Shown here one piece after another: positions 1 to 6,935 of a stretch of 15,180 nucleotides of DNA. The DNA comes from JALZAA01 sp046724435 (GTDB taxonomy: Bacteria; Actinomycetota; Acidimicrobiia; IMCC26256; JACDBD01). Position 1 is the stretch's first letter. Each line of letters starts with the position of its first letter. The notes beneath the pieces are model-generated. The model was not told the origin of the DNA. It worked only from the letters and a program-made list of their open reading frames with translations, and did no database searches. A program made the translations under genes and the position numbers. The stretch spans positions 1 to 15,180 of the forward strand of contig JBKOWN010000034.1 in NCBI GenBank assembly GCA_046724435.1. Reading direction: 5' to 3'.

Positions 1-715
1 GAGCATCCTCCCGCAGGAGCGCCGCCAGCGCGTGAGCGTCTGCCCGCTCGTGGGCGCCCACGTAGCGTCGCAGCAGCTCACGCTCCTCCTCGCTCGGCTC
101 CGAGGACTGCGCCCACTCGGTCCGCCGCGCGGGGAGGTGGACCCGAAGCGTGGCTCGGGCTCGCTGCAGCGCGCTGTTCGCCGAGGCGACGCTCGACTCG
201 AGCGTCGAGGCCGTGTCCTTCGCCGACCATCCGGGCACTTCTCGGAGGATGAACACCGCGCGCTGTCTTGGGGGCAGGTGCTGGATCGCGGCGAGGAACG
301 CAAGCTCGATCGTCTCCCTGGCGACGAGCACCGCGCCGGGCTCGTCCTCCGCGGGAGCGATCGACTCCAACAGCCGATCGGGATACGGCTGCAGCCACGG
401 GAGATCGGCTGGAGGCGAGGGCGCCGCGTTCGGATCCGCCGCGGTCGCCACGTCCGACGGCAGCACCCGGCGTGGCCTTCTGCGCAGCACGTCGAGGCAT
501 GCGTTCGTCGCGATGCGGTAGAGCCAGGCGCGAAATGAGGAAGGGCCGCGGTCCGTGAACCCGGCGCGGTTGCGCCACGCTCGCAGGAAGGTCTCCTGGA
601 CGAGATCCTCGGAGTCGTCGAACGAGCCGAGCATCCGATAGCAGTGGACTTGAATCTCCCGTCGATGACGCTCGAGCAGGGCGGTGAAGGCGGACTCGTC
701 GCGGGTATCCGTCAT
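1..715 (-). CDS. ECF RNA polymerase sigma factor, SigG/TIGR02960-like (3' end outside window)
   Basis: An extracytoplasmic-function sigma factor that would direct core RNA polymerase to a stress or signal regulon. 238 codons are visible and the frame stays open to the window edge, so the C-terminus is missing. Sigma region 2 lies at residues 10-50, with the typical HCYRMLGSFDDSEDLVQETF block. Region 4, a helix-turn-helix, lies at about residues 138-195 (LPPRQRAVFILREVPGWSA). After it the frame continues with a YVGAHERADAHALAALL segment, typical of the SigJ/SigG-like group that carries a SnoaL-like C-terminal domain (known for the family; that domain is not in view). The ATG at 715 is preceded in frame by the stop codon of the upstream NuoF-like gene only 12 nt away, so no longer start is possible and the two are probably co-transcribed. 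Shine-Dalgarno is weak, suggesting translational coupling. Family confidence is high; the regulon is unknown. Confidence 0.93.
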   Translation of the reverse strand, partial: MTDTRDESAFTALLERHRREIQVHCYRMLGSFDDSEDLVQETFLRAWRNRAGFTDRGPSSFRAWLYRIATNACLDVLRRRPRRVLPSDVATAADPNAAPSPPADLPWLQPYPDRLLESIAPAEDEPGAVLVARETIELAFLAAIQHLPPRQRAVFILREVPGWSAKDTASTLESSVASANSALQRARATLRVHLPARRTEWAQSSEPSEEERELLRRYVGAHERADAHALAALLREDA

Positions 716-727
716 CGCGGGAGTCCA

Positions 728-2116
728 TCACACGTCGGCGTACGTCCAATCCGGCCGCTTGCGCGCCTGACGCTCGTCGTAGACCGCGACGCCGTCCCGG
801 ATGTCGACGAGCTTCGGGATCGGAACCTCCGGCGCCCGGGGCGCGCCCTCGAGGTGGGCCGCGAACTCCTCGGGGAACTCGCGCAGCAGGCTGCCGATCA
901 GCGCCTGCTCCTGGGCGCCGAGGAAGCACCGGTTGGCGTCGGTAACGGTATCGAGGCGGGCGCCGATGACCTCGACATCGCGGTCGGTTCCCTCGCCGTT
1001 CGCGATGTGGTCGAGGTACGCGGTGACCTCACTGGTCCCGAACTTGCACGCCGGGCACTGACCGCACGATTCCACGTACAGGAACCGTGAGACTGTCCGC
1101 GCCACCGCGACCATGTCGGCTGTGTCGTCGTACACGATGAAGCCCAGCGACCCGAGACCGCTGTCGATCGCCGCCAGGCCTTCGTAGCTCACGGGCACGT
1201 CAAGTGCGCGCGCAGGGATCACGCCGCTCGCGACACCCGACAGCACCGCCTTGACCGCGTGCCCGGGCCGCGGGCCGACTGCCACCCGCTCGATCACGTC
1301 TCCCAACGGCTCGCCGAGCTCGAGCTCGGCGACTCCCGCGTGTTGCACGTCGCCGACGACGGTCGCGATCGCCACGCCCGGCGACTGGGCGGTGCCCATG
1401 CTCCGGTACCAGTCGGCGCCCCGGCCCAGGATCGGCACGACATTGGCGAGCGTCTCAACGTTGTTCACAAGCGTCGGATTCGAGCTCGGCACGGCGACGC
1501 CGTCCGACGAGAGGTCCAAGCCCGCCGACCAGCCCATCTGCGGCATCGCCGTGAACAAGCCGTAGATGTACGGCGGGAACAGGCGCGGCAGCGGGTCCTC
1601 CCCCTCGATCACCTCGAGCAGTGCCTTCTCCTCGCCGAACAAGTACTCCTCCGGCCCGGTCACGAGCGTGATCGGCACGTCGCCCACCAACCCCGCCTCG
1701 CTCATCTCGCGAAGGGCGCGGGTCAGCGCCTCGATCTCGGGCCCGAACGACGCCTTCACCGCCAGGTACGCGCCCACCGCGTCGACCGTCGCCGCCGCGA
1801 TCGCGAGCCCCTCCACGACCTGGTACGGGTTCCGGCGCATGAGCATGCGGTCCTTGAACGTCCCGGGCTCGCCCTCGGCACCGTTGCCGACCGCGTAACG
1901 GTCACCGACCTCCGGGCCCCCGGCCAGGATGGACGCCCACTTCCGCCCGGTCGGGAAGCCGGCACCGCCGCGCCCGCGCAGCCCGGAGCGCTCGATCGCG
2001 TCGACGATGCCGGCCGGGCCCAGCTCGCGCGCCCGCACCAGGCCCTGGCCGCCGTCGAAGCCGTCGATGTACTCGTCGAGCGAGGTCAGGGGCTGGTCCG
2101 GCAGCAGAACGGGCAC
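728..2116 (-). CDS. Stand-alone NuoF-family NADH dehydrogenase-type flavin/iron-sulfur protein
   Basis: A 462-residue member of the NuoF (complex I 51-kDa subunit) family, expected to oxidise NAD(P)H with FMN and pass electrons to a 4Fe-4S cluster. Visible in order: an FMN/NADH-binding glycine-rich loop GRGGAGFPTG (about 48-57); GNGAEGEPG (77-85), where classical NuoF has GNADESEPG; the acidic stretch EEKALLEVIEG (162-172); SLBB region; and the cluster motif ESCGQCPAC with Cys351, 354 and 357 plus distal Cys397. All four N3-cluster ligands are therefore present. The frame is open upstream to 2542, but GTG at 2116 sits 6 nt after a near-perfect Shine-Dalgarno, and sequence further upstream lacks family similarity. 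No nuoE, nuoG or formate dehydrogenase gene is next to it; the sigma factor follows after 12 nt. It may act as a diaphorase or as a subunit of an unlinked complex. Electron partner unknown. Confidence 0.9.
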   Translation of the reverse strand: MPVLLPDQPLTSLDEYIDGFDGGQGLVRARELGPAGIVDAIERSGLRGRGGAGFPTGRKWASILAGGPEVGDRYAVGNGAEGEPGTFKDRMLMRRNPYQVVEGLAIAAATVDAVGAYLAVKASFGPEIEALTRALREMSEAGLVGDVPITLVTGPEEYLFGEEKALLEVIEGEDPLPRLFPPYIYGLFTAMPQMGWSAGLDLSSDGVAVPSSNPTLVNNVETLANVVPILGRGADWYRSMGTAQSPGVAIATVVGDVQHAGVAELELGEPLGDVIERVAVGPRPGHAVKAVLSGVASGVIPARALDVPVSYEGLAAIDSGLGSLGFIVYDDTADMVAVARTVSRFLYVESCGQCPACKFGTSEVTAYLDHIANGEGTDRDVEVIGARLDTVTDANRCFLGAQEQALIGSLLREFPEEFAAHLEGAPRAPEVPIPKLVDIRDGVAVYDERQARKRPDWTYADV

Positions 2117-2122
2117 GGCGGC

Positions 2123-2130
2123 TCCCCTCC
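2123..2130 (-). promoter_or_regulatory. Ribosome binding site that fixes the NuoF-like start
   Basis: On the minus strand this reads GGAGGGGA, six bases before the GTG at 2116. It decides the start against the much longer open frame reaching 2542, whose N-terminal part is arginine-rich shadow of the plus-strand membrane protein gene. Confidence 0.75.
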
Positions 2131-2199
2131 GTGGTCGGTCGCACTCGACGCGTAGAACGGGCGCGACTATTGCGCACCACGTGCGCATCATGGTCATCG

Positions 2200-2622
2200 A
2201 TGGACCGCGGATTTCTCCCGGCCGGGCTCGCGGCCGGAGCTGTGGCGGGCGCGCTGAGCGGCGCGCCGTCGACCGTGCACGCCGTGGCCACCGGCCGCTC
2301 GCCGTTCGACGCGCTCCAGGCCGCCGGCTCGCTGCTCCTCGACGAAGACTTGCCGCCGACGGCGCGAGCGGCCGCGGGCGTGCTCGCCCACGGCGCGATT
2401 TCGCTCGGTTGGGGCGTCGTGCTCGCGGCCGTCCTCCCGCACCGTCGGACCGTCGTCTGGGGCGCGCTCGCAGGCCTCGCCATCGCCGGCCTCGACCTGG
2501 GCGTGCTCGGGCGTCGGTGGCCCCGGATCCGCGCCCTGCCACCTGTGCCGCAGGTTGCCGACCACGTCGCTTTCGGCGCCATCGTCGGCGCGGTGGTCAG
2601 CCGGGAGAGGCGGCGTCGCTGA
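2200..2622 (+). CDS. Small hypothetical multi-pass membrane protein
   Basis: A 140-residue protein rich in Ala, Gly, Val and Leu with about four hydrophobic segments (roughly residues 5-30, 55-80, 84-105 and 118-135) separated by short charged loops, ending in an arginine cluster. No catalytic motif is recognised; it resembles uncharacterised actinobacterial membrane proteins. ATG 2200 (MDRGFL) is chosen as the first in-frame ATG; the frame is open back to 2131 but overlaps the promoter region of the divergent NuoF-like gene. There is no obvious Shine-Dalgarno. The gene is transcribed away from the NuoF-like gene (83 bp between starts), and its last 26 bases overlap the 3' end of the convergent SRPBCC gene. 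Coding reality is supported by the hydrophobic periodicity and codon use; function unknown. Confidence 0.72.
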   Translation: MDRGFLPAGLAAGAVAGALSGAPSTVHAVATGRSPFDALQAAGSLLLDEDLPPTARAAAGVLAHGAISLGWGVVLAAVLPHRRTVVWGALAGLAIAGLDLGVLGRRWPRIRALPPVPQVADHVAFGAIVGAVVSRERRRR

Positions 2623-3061
2623 GTGCGACGCGTTCGAACTGACGCACGCCGCTGCTGATGATTCGGTCATGTGCCCAGGTGAGGACAGGACGGGTGACGC
2701 GAGCCATGCGCGCGAGCCACGGCTGCTGCAAGTTCAGCGACCAGACGAGTCGCGCCCCGCACCCCGACGCCGTCGGCGTGATCTCCAACCACGCCGGGCC
2801 CGCCAGGTCACCACTGACGCGGGTCTCGACCCGCTCGGGTGCGACGACTCGTTCGACGTCGATCCCGACGTGCAACGCGTACGGCAGCGGCGCCTTGATC
2901 ACACACTCCGCGTGCGCGCCGTCATGGAGGCCGTCGCTGTCGAACTCTCGCAGCCATGTCCACCACGCCGGGTAACGCTCGGTGTGCGACACGGTTGTCC
3001 AGAACGTCTCGGGTGAGACCCCGAACTCGAACCGCCGGTCGTAGTCGAACAGAGGAGTCAC
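2597..3061 (-). CDS. SRPBCC (START/Bet v1-like) family protein
   Basis: A 154-residue protein of the helix-grip SRPBCC superfamily, which binds hydrophobic ligands in a curved beta-sheet cavity (polyketide cyclase/dehydrase and lipid-transport-like group). Typical signs are the N-terminal FDYDRRFEFGVSPETFW strand-helix, the YPAWWTWLREF segment after it, alternating strands (VERVVAPERVETRVSGD, GARLVWSLNL) and a long C-terminal helix from about residue 118. GTG at 3061 is used, 20 bp after the permease stop; the open frame further upstream runs through the permease gene in another frame. Its position as third gene behind the exporter suggests a shared substrate or co-regulation (inference). No enzymatic residue can be assigned. 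Its 3' end overlaps the convergent membrane protein gene by 26 bp. Confidence 0.85.
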   Translation of the reverse strand: MTPLFDYDRRFEFGVSPETFWTTVSHTERYPAWWTWLREFDSDGLHDGAHAECVIKAPLPYALHVGIDVERVVAPERVETRVSGDLAGPAWLEITPTASGCGARLVWSLNLQQPWLARMARVTRPVLTWAHDRIISSGVRQFERVALSDAASPG

Positions 3062-3081
3062 GAGGTCGGACCGCGGACGCC

Positions 3082-3885
3082 TTAGCCCCGCTTCAAGCGA
3101 CCCCGCAGCGCGGAGAACGCGAGCGTCATGCTCACCGTGCCGACGACGGCGATCGCCAGGAGCCCGACCCCGATGTCGTAGAGGTCCCAACCGCCGTACA
3201 ACAGCGAGCGCATGCTCGCCAGCAGGTACGTCACCGGGTTCCACCTGGCGATCGTCTGGAGCCATCCGCTGAGGGAGTCGAGCGGCAGGAACGACGTCGT
3301 GAGGAACGCGAACGGGAAGAACAGGATGAAGCTGGTGTTGACGGCGGCGGGGTTGCCGGTCTTGAGCGCGATCGCGTACGGGAAGCCGGTGAACGCCAAC
3401 CCCCACAAGCCGGCCATCAGGATGAAGATCAAGACCCCGGCCAGCCCGGTCTCGAAGCGCACCCCGACGATGAAACCCATGATGACAACCGGGATCGAGA
3501 GCGTGGTGATCAGCACGAGGTCGGCCATCATCAGCCCGAGCAGTAGTGACAGCCGCCGGATCGGCGTCATGAGCAGCCGGTCGAAGTACCCGTTCTGGAT
3601 GTCGGTGACGAGCGCGCTCGCTCGCGACAGGCCGGTGACGGCGAAGATGATCGCGACCGGGAGCTGGAACGCCTTGAAGTCGAGGCCCGTGTTCGCCTCC
3701 GCGAGCGGCCCCAACGCGCCGATGTTGATCGTGTAGAAGAACACCGGGACGACGAGCGCGGGCACGACGAATTCGATCTCTCGCGGGACGGCGCGGATCG
3801 AACGGTTGGCAATGCCGATGCAGTCGGCGAGAAACCCGGCCGGTCGAGCGCGGACCGGGGCGTGGTCAAGCGTCGCCGTTGTCAC
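3082..3885 (-). CDS. ABC-2 type exporter permease, DrrB-like
   Basis: A 267-residue membrane component of an ABC exporter. About six hydrophobic segments are visible (roughly 38-60, 72-88, 114-140, 150-172, 182-202 and 238-258). Family-typical sequence includes the DIQNGYFDRLLMTPIRR coupling-helix region (about 95-110) and a WNPVTYLLASMRSLLYGG segment (about 216-233), both characteristic of ABC2_membrane/DrrB proteins. The GTG start at 3885 lies inside the last codons of the ATPase gene (20-bp overlap), five bases after a strong AGGAGGA ribosome site, so ATPase and permease are translationally coupled. Partner of the ATPase at 3866-4852. The exported substrate cannot be read from sequence; in this family it ranges from antibiotics such as daunorubicin to lipids. 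Confidence 0.93.
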   Translation of the reverse strand: MTTATLDHAPVRARPAGFLADCIGIANRSIRAVPREIEFVVPALVVPVFFYTINIGALGPLAEANTGLDFKAFQLPVAIIFAVTGLSRASALVTDIQNGYFDRLLMTPIRRLSLLLGLMMADLVLITTLSIPVVIMGFIVGVRFETGLAGVLIFILMAGLWGLAFTGFPYAIALKTGNPAAVNTSFILFFPFAFLTTSFLPLDSLSGWLQTIARWNPVTYLLASMRSLLYGGWDLYDIGVGLLAIAVVGTVSMTLAFSALRGRLKRG

Positions 3886-4852
3886 TCGTCTCCTCCTGCT
3901 GGATGTGCCCGCCGGTCAGCTCGAGGAACACATCGTCGAGTGTGGGCTCGCGCAGTGTGAGGTCGCGCACCCTGACGCCACACCCGTCGAGCGCTATCGC
4001 CACCGGGCTCAGGACGGCCGACCCATCGAGGGCGCGGACCGTGAGCTCGTCGCCGTGCACGTCGACCTGGTCGACACCGGGGACTTCGCGCACGGCATTG
4101 CAGGCCCGTTCCGGGCCGTCCTCGACCCGGGCGATGATCACATCCGACCCGAGCGAACGCTTCAGGTCGGTGGGCGTGCCTTCCTTGATCAGACGACCCT
4201 GATTGATGATGCCGACGCGGTGCGCGAGCGCGTCGGCCTCCTCGAGGTACTGGGTGGTGAGGAAGATCGTGATCCCTTCGGTGTTGAGCCGGCGAACCTC
4301 GTCCCACACCCGCACCCGGCTCGCAGGGTCGAGACCGGTGGTCGGCTCGTCGAGGAACAGGACCTGCGGGTTGTGGACGAGCGCGGCCGCGAGGTCGAGG
4401 CGTCGCCGCATCCCCCCGGAGTAGGTCTTGATGCGGTGCCCAAGCGCGGGCCCGATGTCGACGAGCTGCGTGAGCTCGCGCAGCCGCTGTTCGGTCTCCG
4501 CCTTGGTGAGCCCGTAGAGGCGGCCCTGGAGGCGGAGGAGCTCGATGCCCGTCTGGGCGGGGTCGAGCGACGCTTCTTGGAGCGCGACGCCGATGCGGAG
4601 CCGCACGTCGACGGGCTGACGGGCGACGTCGAAGCCGGCGACCTCGGCCCGCCCGGACGTCGGAAGAAGGAGGGTGCACAGGACGTGGACGAGTGTCGAC
4701 TTGCCCGCGCCGTTGGGGCCGAGAAAGCCGTAGATCTCGCCCGTCTTCACGTCGAGGTCGACGCCGTCGACGGCGTGGGTGTCCTCGAAGAACCGGCGAA
4801 GATCCTCGGTTCGTACCGCCGTGTCCGCCACGGCGCCCAAACCTATCGACAT
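3866..4852 (-). CDS. ABC exporter ATP-binding protein, DrrA-like
   Basis: A 328-residue ATPase that powers the ABC-2 permease encoded next. Visible motifs in order: Walker A GPNGAGKST, Q-loop (GVALQEASLD), signature YSGGMRRR, Walker B LFLDEPTTGLD with its D-loop, and the switch region LTTQYLEEAD. The switch position normally holding His is Gln, which is a known feature of the DrrA subfamily rather than a defect. A C-terminal extension of about 90 residues ends with LREPTLDDVFLELTGG, also standard for drug-export ATPases. Two adjacent ATGs exist at 4855 and 4852; 4852 is preferred because a GGAGGT site lies six bases before it. The frame is open to 4915 but has no better start. First gene of the exporter operon. 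Confidence 0.95.
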   Translation of the reverse strand: MSIGLGAVADTAVRTEDLRRFFEDTHAVDGVDLDVKTGEIYGFLGPNGAGKSTLVHVLCTLLLPTSGRAEVAGFDVARQPVDVRLRIGVALQEASLDPAQTGIELLRLQGRLYGLTKAETEQRLRELTQLVDIGPALGHRIKTYSGGMRRRLDLAAALVHNPQVLFLDEPTTGLDPASRVRVWDEVRRLNTEGITIFLTTQYLEEADALAHRVGIINQGRLIKEGTPTDLKRSLGSDVIIARVEDGPERACNAVREVPGVDQVDVHGDELTVRALDGSAVLSPVAIALDGCGVRVRDLTLREPTLDDVFLELTGGHIQQEETSDNGDA

Positions 4853-4858
4853 CATGGC

Positions 4859-4864
4859 ACCTCC
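4859..4864 (-). promoter_or_regulatory. Ribosome binding site of the exporter ATPase
   Basis: GGAGGT on the minus strand, six bases before ATG 4852 and three before ATG 4855. The spacing favours 4852 as the start. Confidence 0.65.
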
Positions 4865-4930
4865 ATCGCCGACCTCGGTTGGACACGCGGGCTGCCGCGA
4901 TCTCATCGCGCGCATCGTGCAGAGGGGCGG

Positions 4931-4956
4931 CCGACAACCCTCTGTCAGGGTTTCGG
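4931..4956 (-). terminator. Hairpin after ctaA, probable terminator
   Basis: AACCCT (4936-4941) and AGGGTT (4947-4952) form a perfect 6-bp stem around a 5-base loop. It is extended by CCGA (4931-4934) pairing with TCGG (4953-4956), with one bulged C at 4935, giving ten pairs in total. It begins five bases beyond the ctaA stop codon and lies between ctaA and the exporter operon. There is no U-tract, as is common in actinobacterial terminators, so termination is an inference. Confidence 0.5.
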
Positions 4957-4961
4957 CGGTC

Positions 4962-5939
4962 CTATCGACGCTGGTCGCCGGCGCCGGCGAGGGCCGGGAG
5001 AGGCGCAGCGGCGGTCACCGCATCGGCAGGTAGCGGGCGATCCGTGACACCGAGCGCGAACCAGATCGTGGCCGCCCACAGGGCGGTGGCGCCGGCGACA
5101 TGGATGCCGACGAGCAGGGCGGGGATCCCGGTGAAGTACTGCGTGTACCCAACGCCGGCCTGCGCGACGAGGACGACGAGCAGGACCTCCAGCCGGCGAA
5201 CGACCGGGCGGGGCGACCGTGTGCGGTGGACGAGCAGCAGCGTCACGAGCACGAGCGCGAGGAGCACCATGGCACTCGTCCCGTGGACGCGAGCGACGTC
5301 CGGGATGTAGAGGTCCAGACGCGTGGCCCGCTGCGCCGTCCCCGGCACGTCGCCCGAGTGCGGCCCGGAGCCGGTGACGACGGTCCCAGTGACGACAACG
5401 ACCGAGGCCGCCACGACGAGCACGCGGCTCATCCAGACGACCGAGGGCGCCACGATCGGCACAGGCCGACGCGCGAACCCGGCGTCGGGCTGCGCGGCGC
5501 GACGGCACAGCACGAGCGCGTTGGCGAGCAGCAACATCGATACGAGGAAGTGACTCATCACCCACGGCGGCGAGAGCAGCTTCTCGACGACGAGCTTCCC
5601 GAGGACGATCTGCACGATCACACCGACGACGAGACCGAGCGAGAGCAGCAGGAGGTCCCTGCGCCGCGGCGCGCGCACGAGCGATCCGAGCACGGCGACG
5701 ACGACGGCCAGCGAGACGAGGCCCGTGACCGTGCGGTTCACGAACTCGACCATGGCGTGAAAGTCGTTGGCCGCGTAGGGCGTGAGGCGCCCCGGCTCGC
5801 AGTTGGGCCAGTCGGGACAGCCCAGCCCCGAGCCCGTCAGCCGCACGGCACCGCCCGTCACGATGATCGCCGCCAGGAGCACGGCGGCGACGACGGTGAC
5901 GCGCTGGTACTGCGCCGGGCTCAGGCGGGGCACGCGCAT
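4962..5939 (-). CDS. ctaA: Heme A synthase, CtaA/COX15 family
   Basis: A 325-residue, eight-helix membrane enzyme that oxidises the C8 methyl group of heme O to make heme A for aa3-type cytochrome oxidase. Family marks: VTGGAVRLTGSGLGCPDWP at about 27-45, with the extracytoplasmic cysteine pair Cys41/Cys47; a conserved NDFHAMVEFVNR containing His61 and Glu65; and further heme-ligand histidines His130 (MSHFLVSM), His219 (ARVHGTSA) and His280 (GIHVAGA), one per expected helix. Length matches the family. ATG 5939 (MRVPRLSP) is chosen because the hydrophobic first helix follows closely; the frame remains open to 6416 but only as a shadow of the divergent hydrolase. No ctaB or cox genes are in view. 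It is transcribed divergently from the hydrolase, with 66 bp between starts. Confidence 0.95.
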   Translation of the reverse strand: MRVPRLSPAQYQRVTVVAAVLLAAIIVTGGAVRLTGSGLGCPDWPNCEPGRLTPYAANDFHAMVEFVNRTVTGLVSLAVVVAVLGSLVRAPRRRDLLLLSLGLVVGVIVQIVLGKLVVEKLLSPPWVMSHFLVSMLLLANALVLCRRAAQPDAGFARRPVPIVAPSVVWMSRVLVVAASVVVVTGTVVTGSGPHSGDVPGTAQRATRLDLYIPDVARVHGTSAMVLLALVLVTLLLVHRTRSPRPVVRRLEVLLVVLVAQAGVGYTQYFTGIPALLVGIHVAGATALWAATIWFALGVTDRPLPADAVTAAAPLPALAGAGDQRR

Positions 5940-5992
5940 CGCCGCGCATGGTAGGCGGGGCGCCTCCGAGCGGCCCGATCGCGCCGGCGGTA

Positions 5993-5998
5993 TAGGTT
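5993..5998 (+). promoter_or_regulatory. Candidate -10 element for a leaderless transcript of the hydrolase gene
   Basis: TAGGTT fits the TANNNT -10 pattern and ends exactly seven bases before ATG 6006, the spacing typical of actinobacterial leaderless mRNAs. No Shine-Dalgarno is present upstream of that ATG. The overlapping TATAGG is an alternative register. Confidence 0.45.
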
Positions 5999-6005
5999 CC
6001 TCCGC

Positions 6006-6899
6006 ATGGCCAAGGTCGAGTACGACGAGTTCGGGCTCTTCCGTGAGAACGCCGAGGAGTACGACATCCCCTGGCGGGGGCCGCCGACGGTCCGGCGCGA
6101 GTTCGTCGACGCCGGCGACGGCCGTCGGGTCAGCGCCCTCGTGTGGGGCGACGCCGAACCGGAGCTCGTCCTCGTCCACGGCGGCGCGCAGAATGCGCAC
6201 ACGTGGGACACGGTCGCCCTCGCGCTCGACCAACCGCTGGTTGCGGTCGACCTCCCCGGGCACGGGCATTCGGACTGGCGTGACGACCGCCGGTATTGGG
6301 CTGCCGACAACGCGACCGACGTCGCCACCGTCATGCGAGCGCTCGCGCCGTCGGTGGGCCTCGTCGTGGGCATGTCGCTCGGTGGGCTGACCTCGATCGC
6401 GCTCGCGGCGCGGCATCCTGAGCTCGTGCCCCGGCTCATGCTCGTCGACGTGACACCGGGCGCCGACCGCGACAAGGCCGCTCCGATCGTTGCATTCGTC
6501 GCCGGGCCAGAGCGGTTCGAGTCCTTCGACGAGATCCTGGAGCGCACGATCGCGTTCAACCCGACGCGTACCGAGTCGTCGTTACGGCGCGGCATCCTGC
6601 ACAACGCCCGCGAGCAGGACGACGGCAGCTGGACGTGGCGCTATGACCGGTGGCGGCTGGGCGAGGGCGAGGACATCCCGGACTTCCGGCCGCTCTGGGA
6701 CGACGTGTCGAAGCTCACGATCCCCGTGATGCTCGTGCGCGGAGCCGATTCCGGGGTTGTCAGCGACGAGGACGTCGCCGAGCTACGCCGGTACCAGCCC
6801 GGCGTCCTGGTCGAGGTGGTCGAGGGATCCGGGCACAGCGTGCAGGGTGACCGTCCGCTGGAGCTCGCCCGCCTGATCGAGAGCTTCATCGAGGAGTGA
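6006..6899 (+). CDS. Alpha/beta hydrolase fold protein
   Basis: A 297-residue hydrolase of unknown substrate. The alpha/beta hydrolase core runs from about residue 40 to 295: oxyanion-hole motif LVLVHGGAQNAHTWD (54-68), VDLPGHGHSD (81-90), nucleophile elbow GMSLGG with Ser124, an acid residue probably Asp248 (VRGADSG), and catalytic His277 (GSGHSVQ). A lid region with FNPTRTESSLRRGILHNA lies between core strands 6 and 7. The first 30 residues, FGLFRENAEEYDIPW, form a short leader outside the fold. No signal peptide, so it is cytosolic. ATG 6006 follows a leaderless-type promoter. Esterase, lactonase, epoxide hydrolase or C-C hydrolase activity cannot be told apart from sequence alone. Confidence 0.92.
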   Translation: MAKVEYDEFGLFRENAEEYDIPWRGPPTVRREFVDAGDGRRVSALVWGDAEPELVLVHGGAQNAHTWDTVALALDQPLVAVDLPGHGHSDWRDDRRYWAADNATDVATVMRALAPSVGLVVGMSLGGLTSIALAARHPELVPRLMLVDVTPGADRDKAAPIVAFVAGPERFESFDEILERTIAFNPTRTESSLRRGILHNAREQDDGSWTWRYDRWRLGEGEDIPDFRPLWDDVSKLTIPVMLVRGADSGVVSDEDVAELRRYQPGVLVEVVEGSGHSVQGDRPLELARLIESFIEE

Positions 6900-6935
6900 G
6901 CCGCGCCACCCGGCGTCAGATCACGTCGGCGGCGC

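Noticed and set aside
78..929. Long minus-strand open frame of 283 codons across the sigma factor and the NuoF-like 3' end
   Set aside because: Arginine/alanine/proline-rich shadow in a second frame; the overlapping frames from 715 and 2116 have clear sigma and NuoF motifs.
2117..2542. N-terminal extension of the NuoF-like frame
   Set aside because: Low-complexity Arg-rich sequence antisense to a hydrophobic membrane protein gene; a strong ribosome site fixes the start at 2116.
3806..5047. 413-codon plus-strand frame opposite the exporter genes
   Set aside because: Shadow frame on the opposite strand of well-conserved ABC transporter genes; composition rich in Arg, Asp, Glu and Val with no domain.
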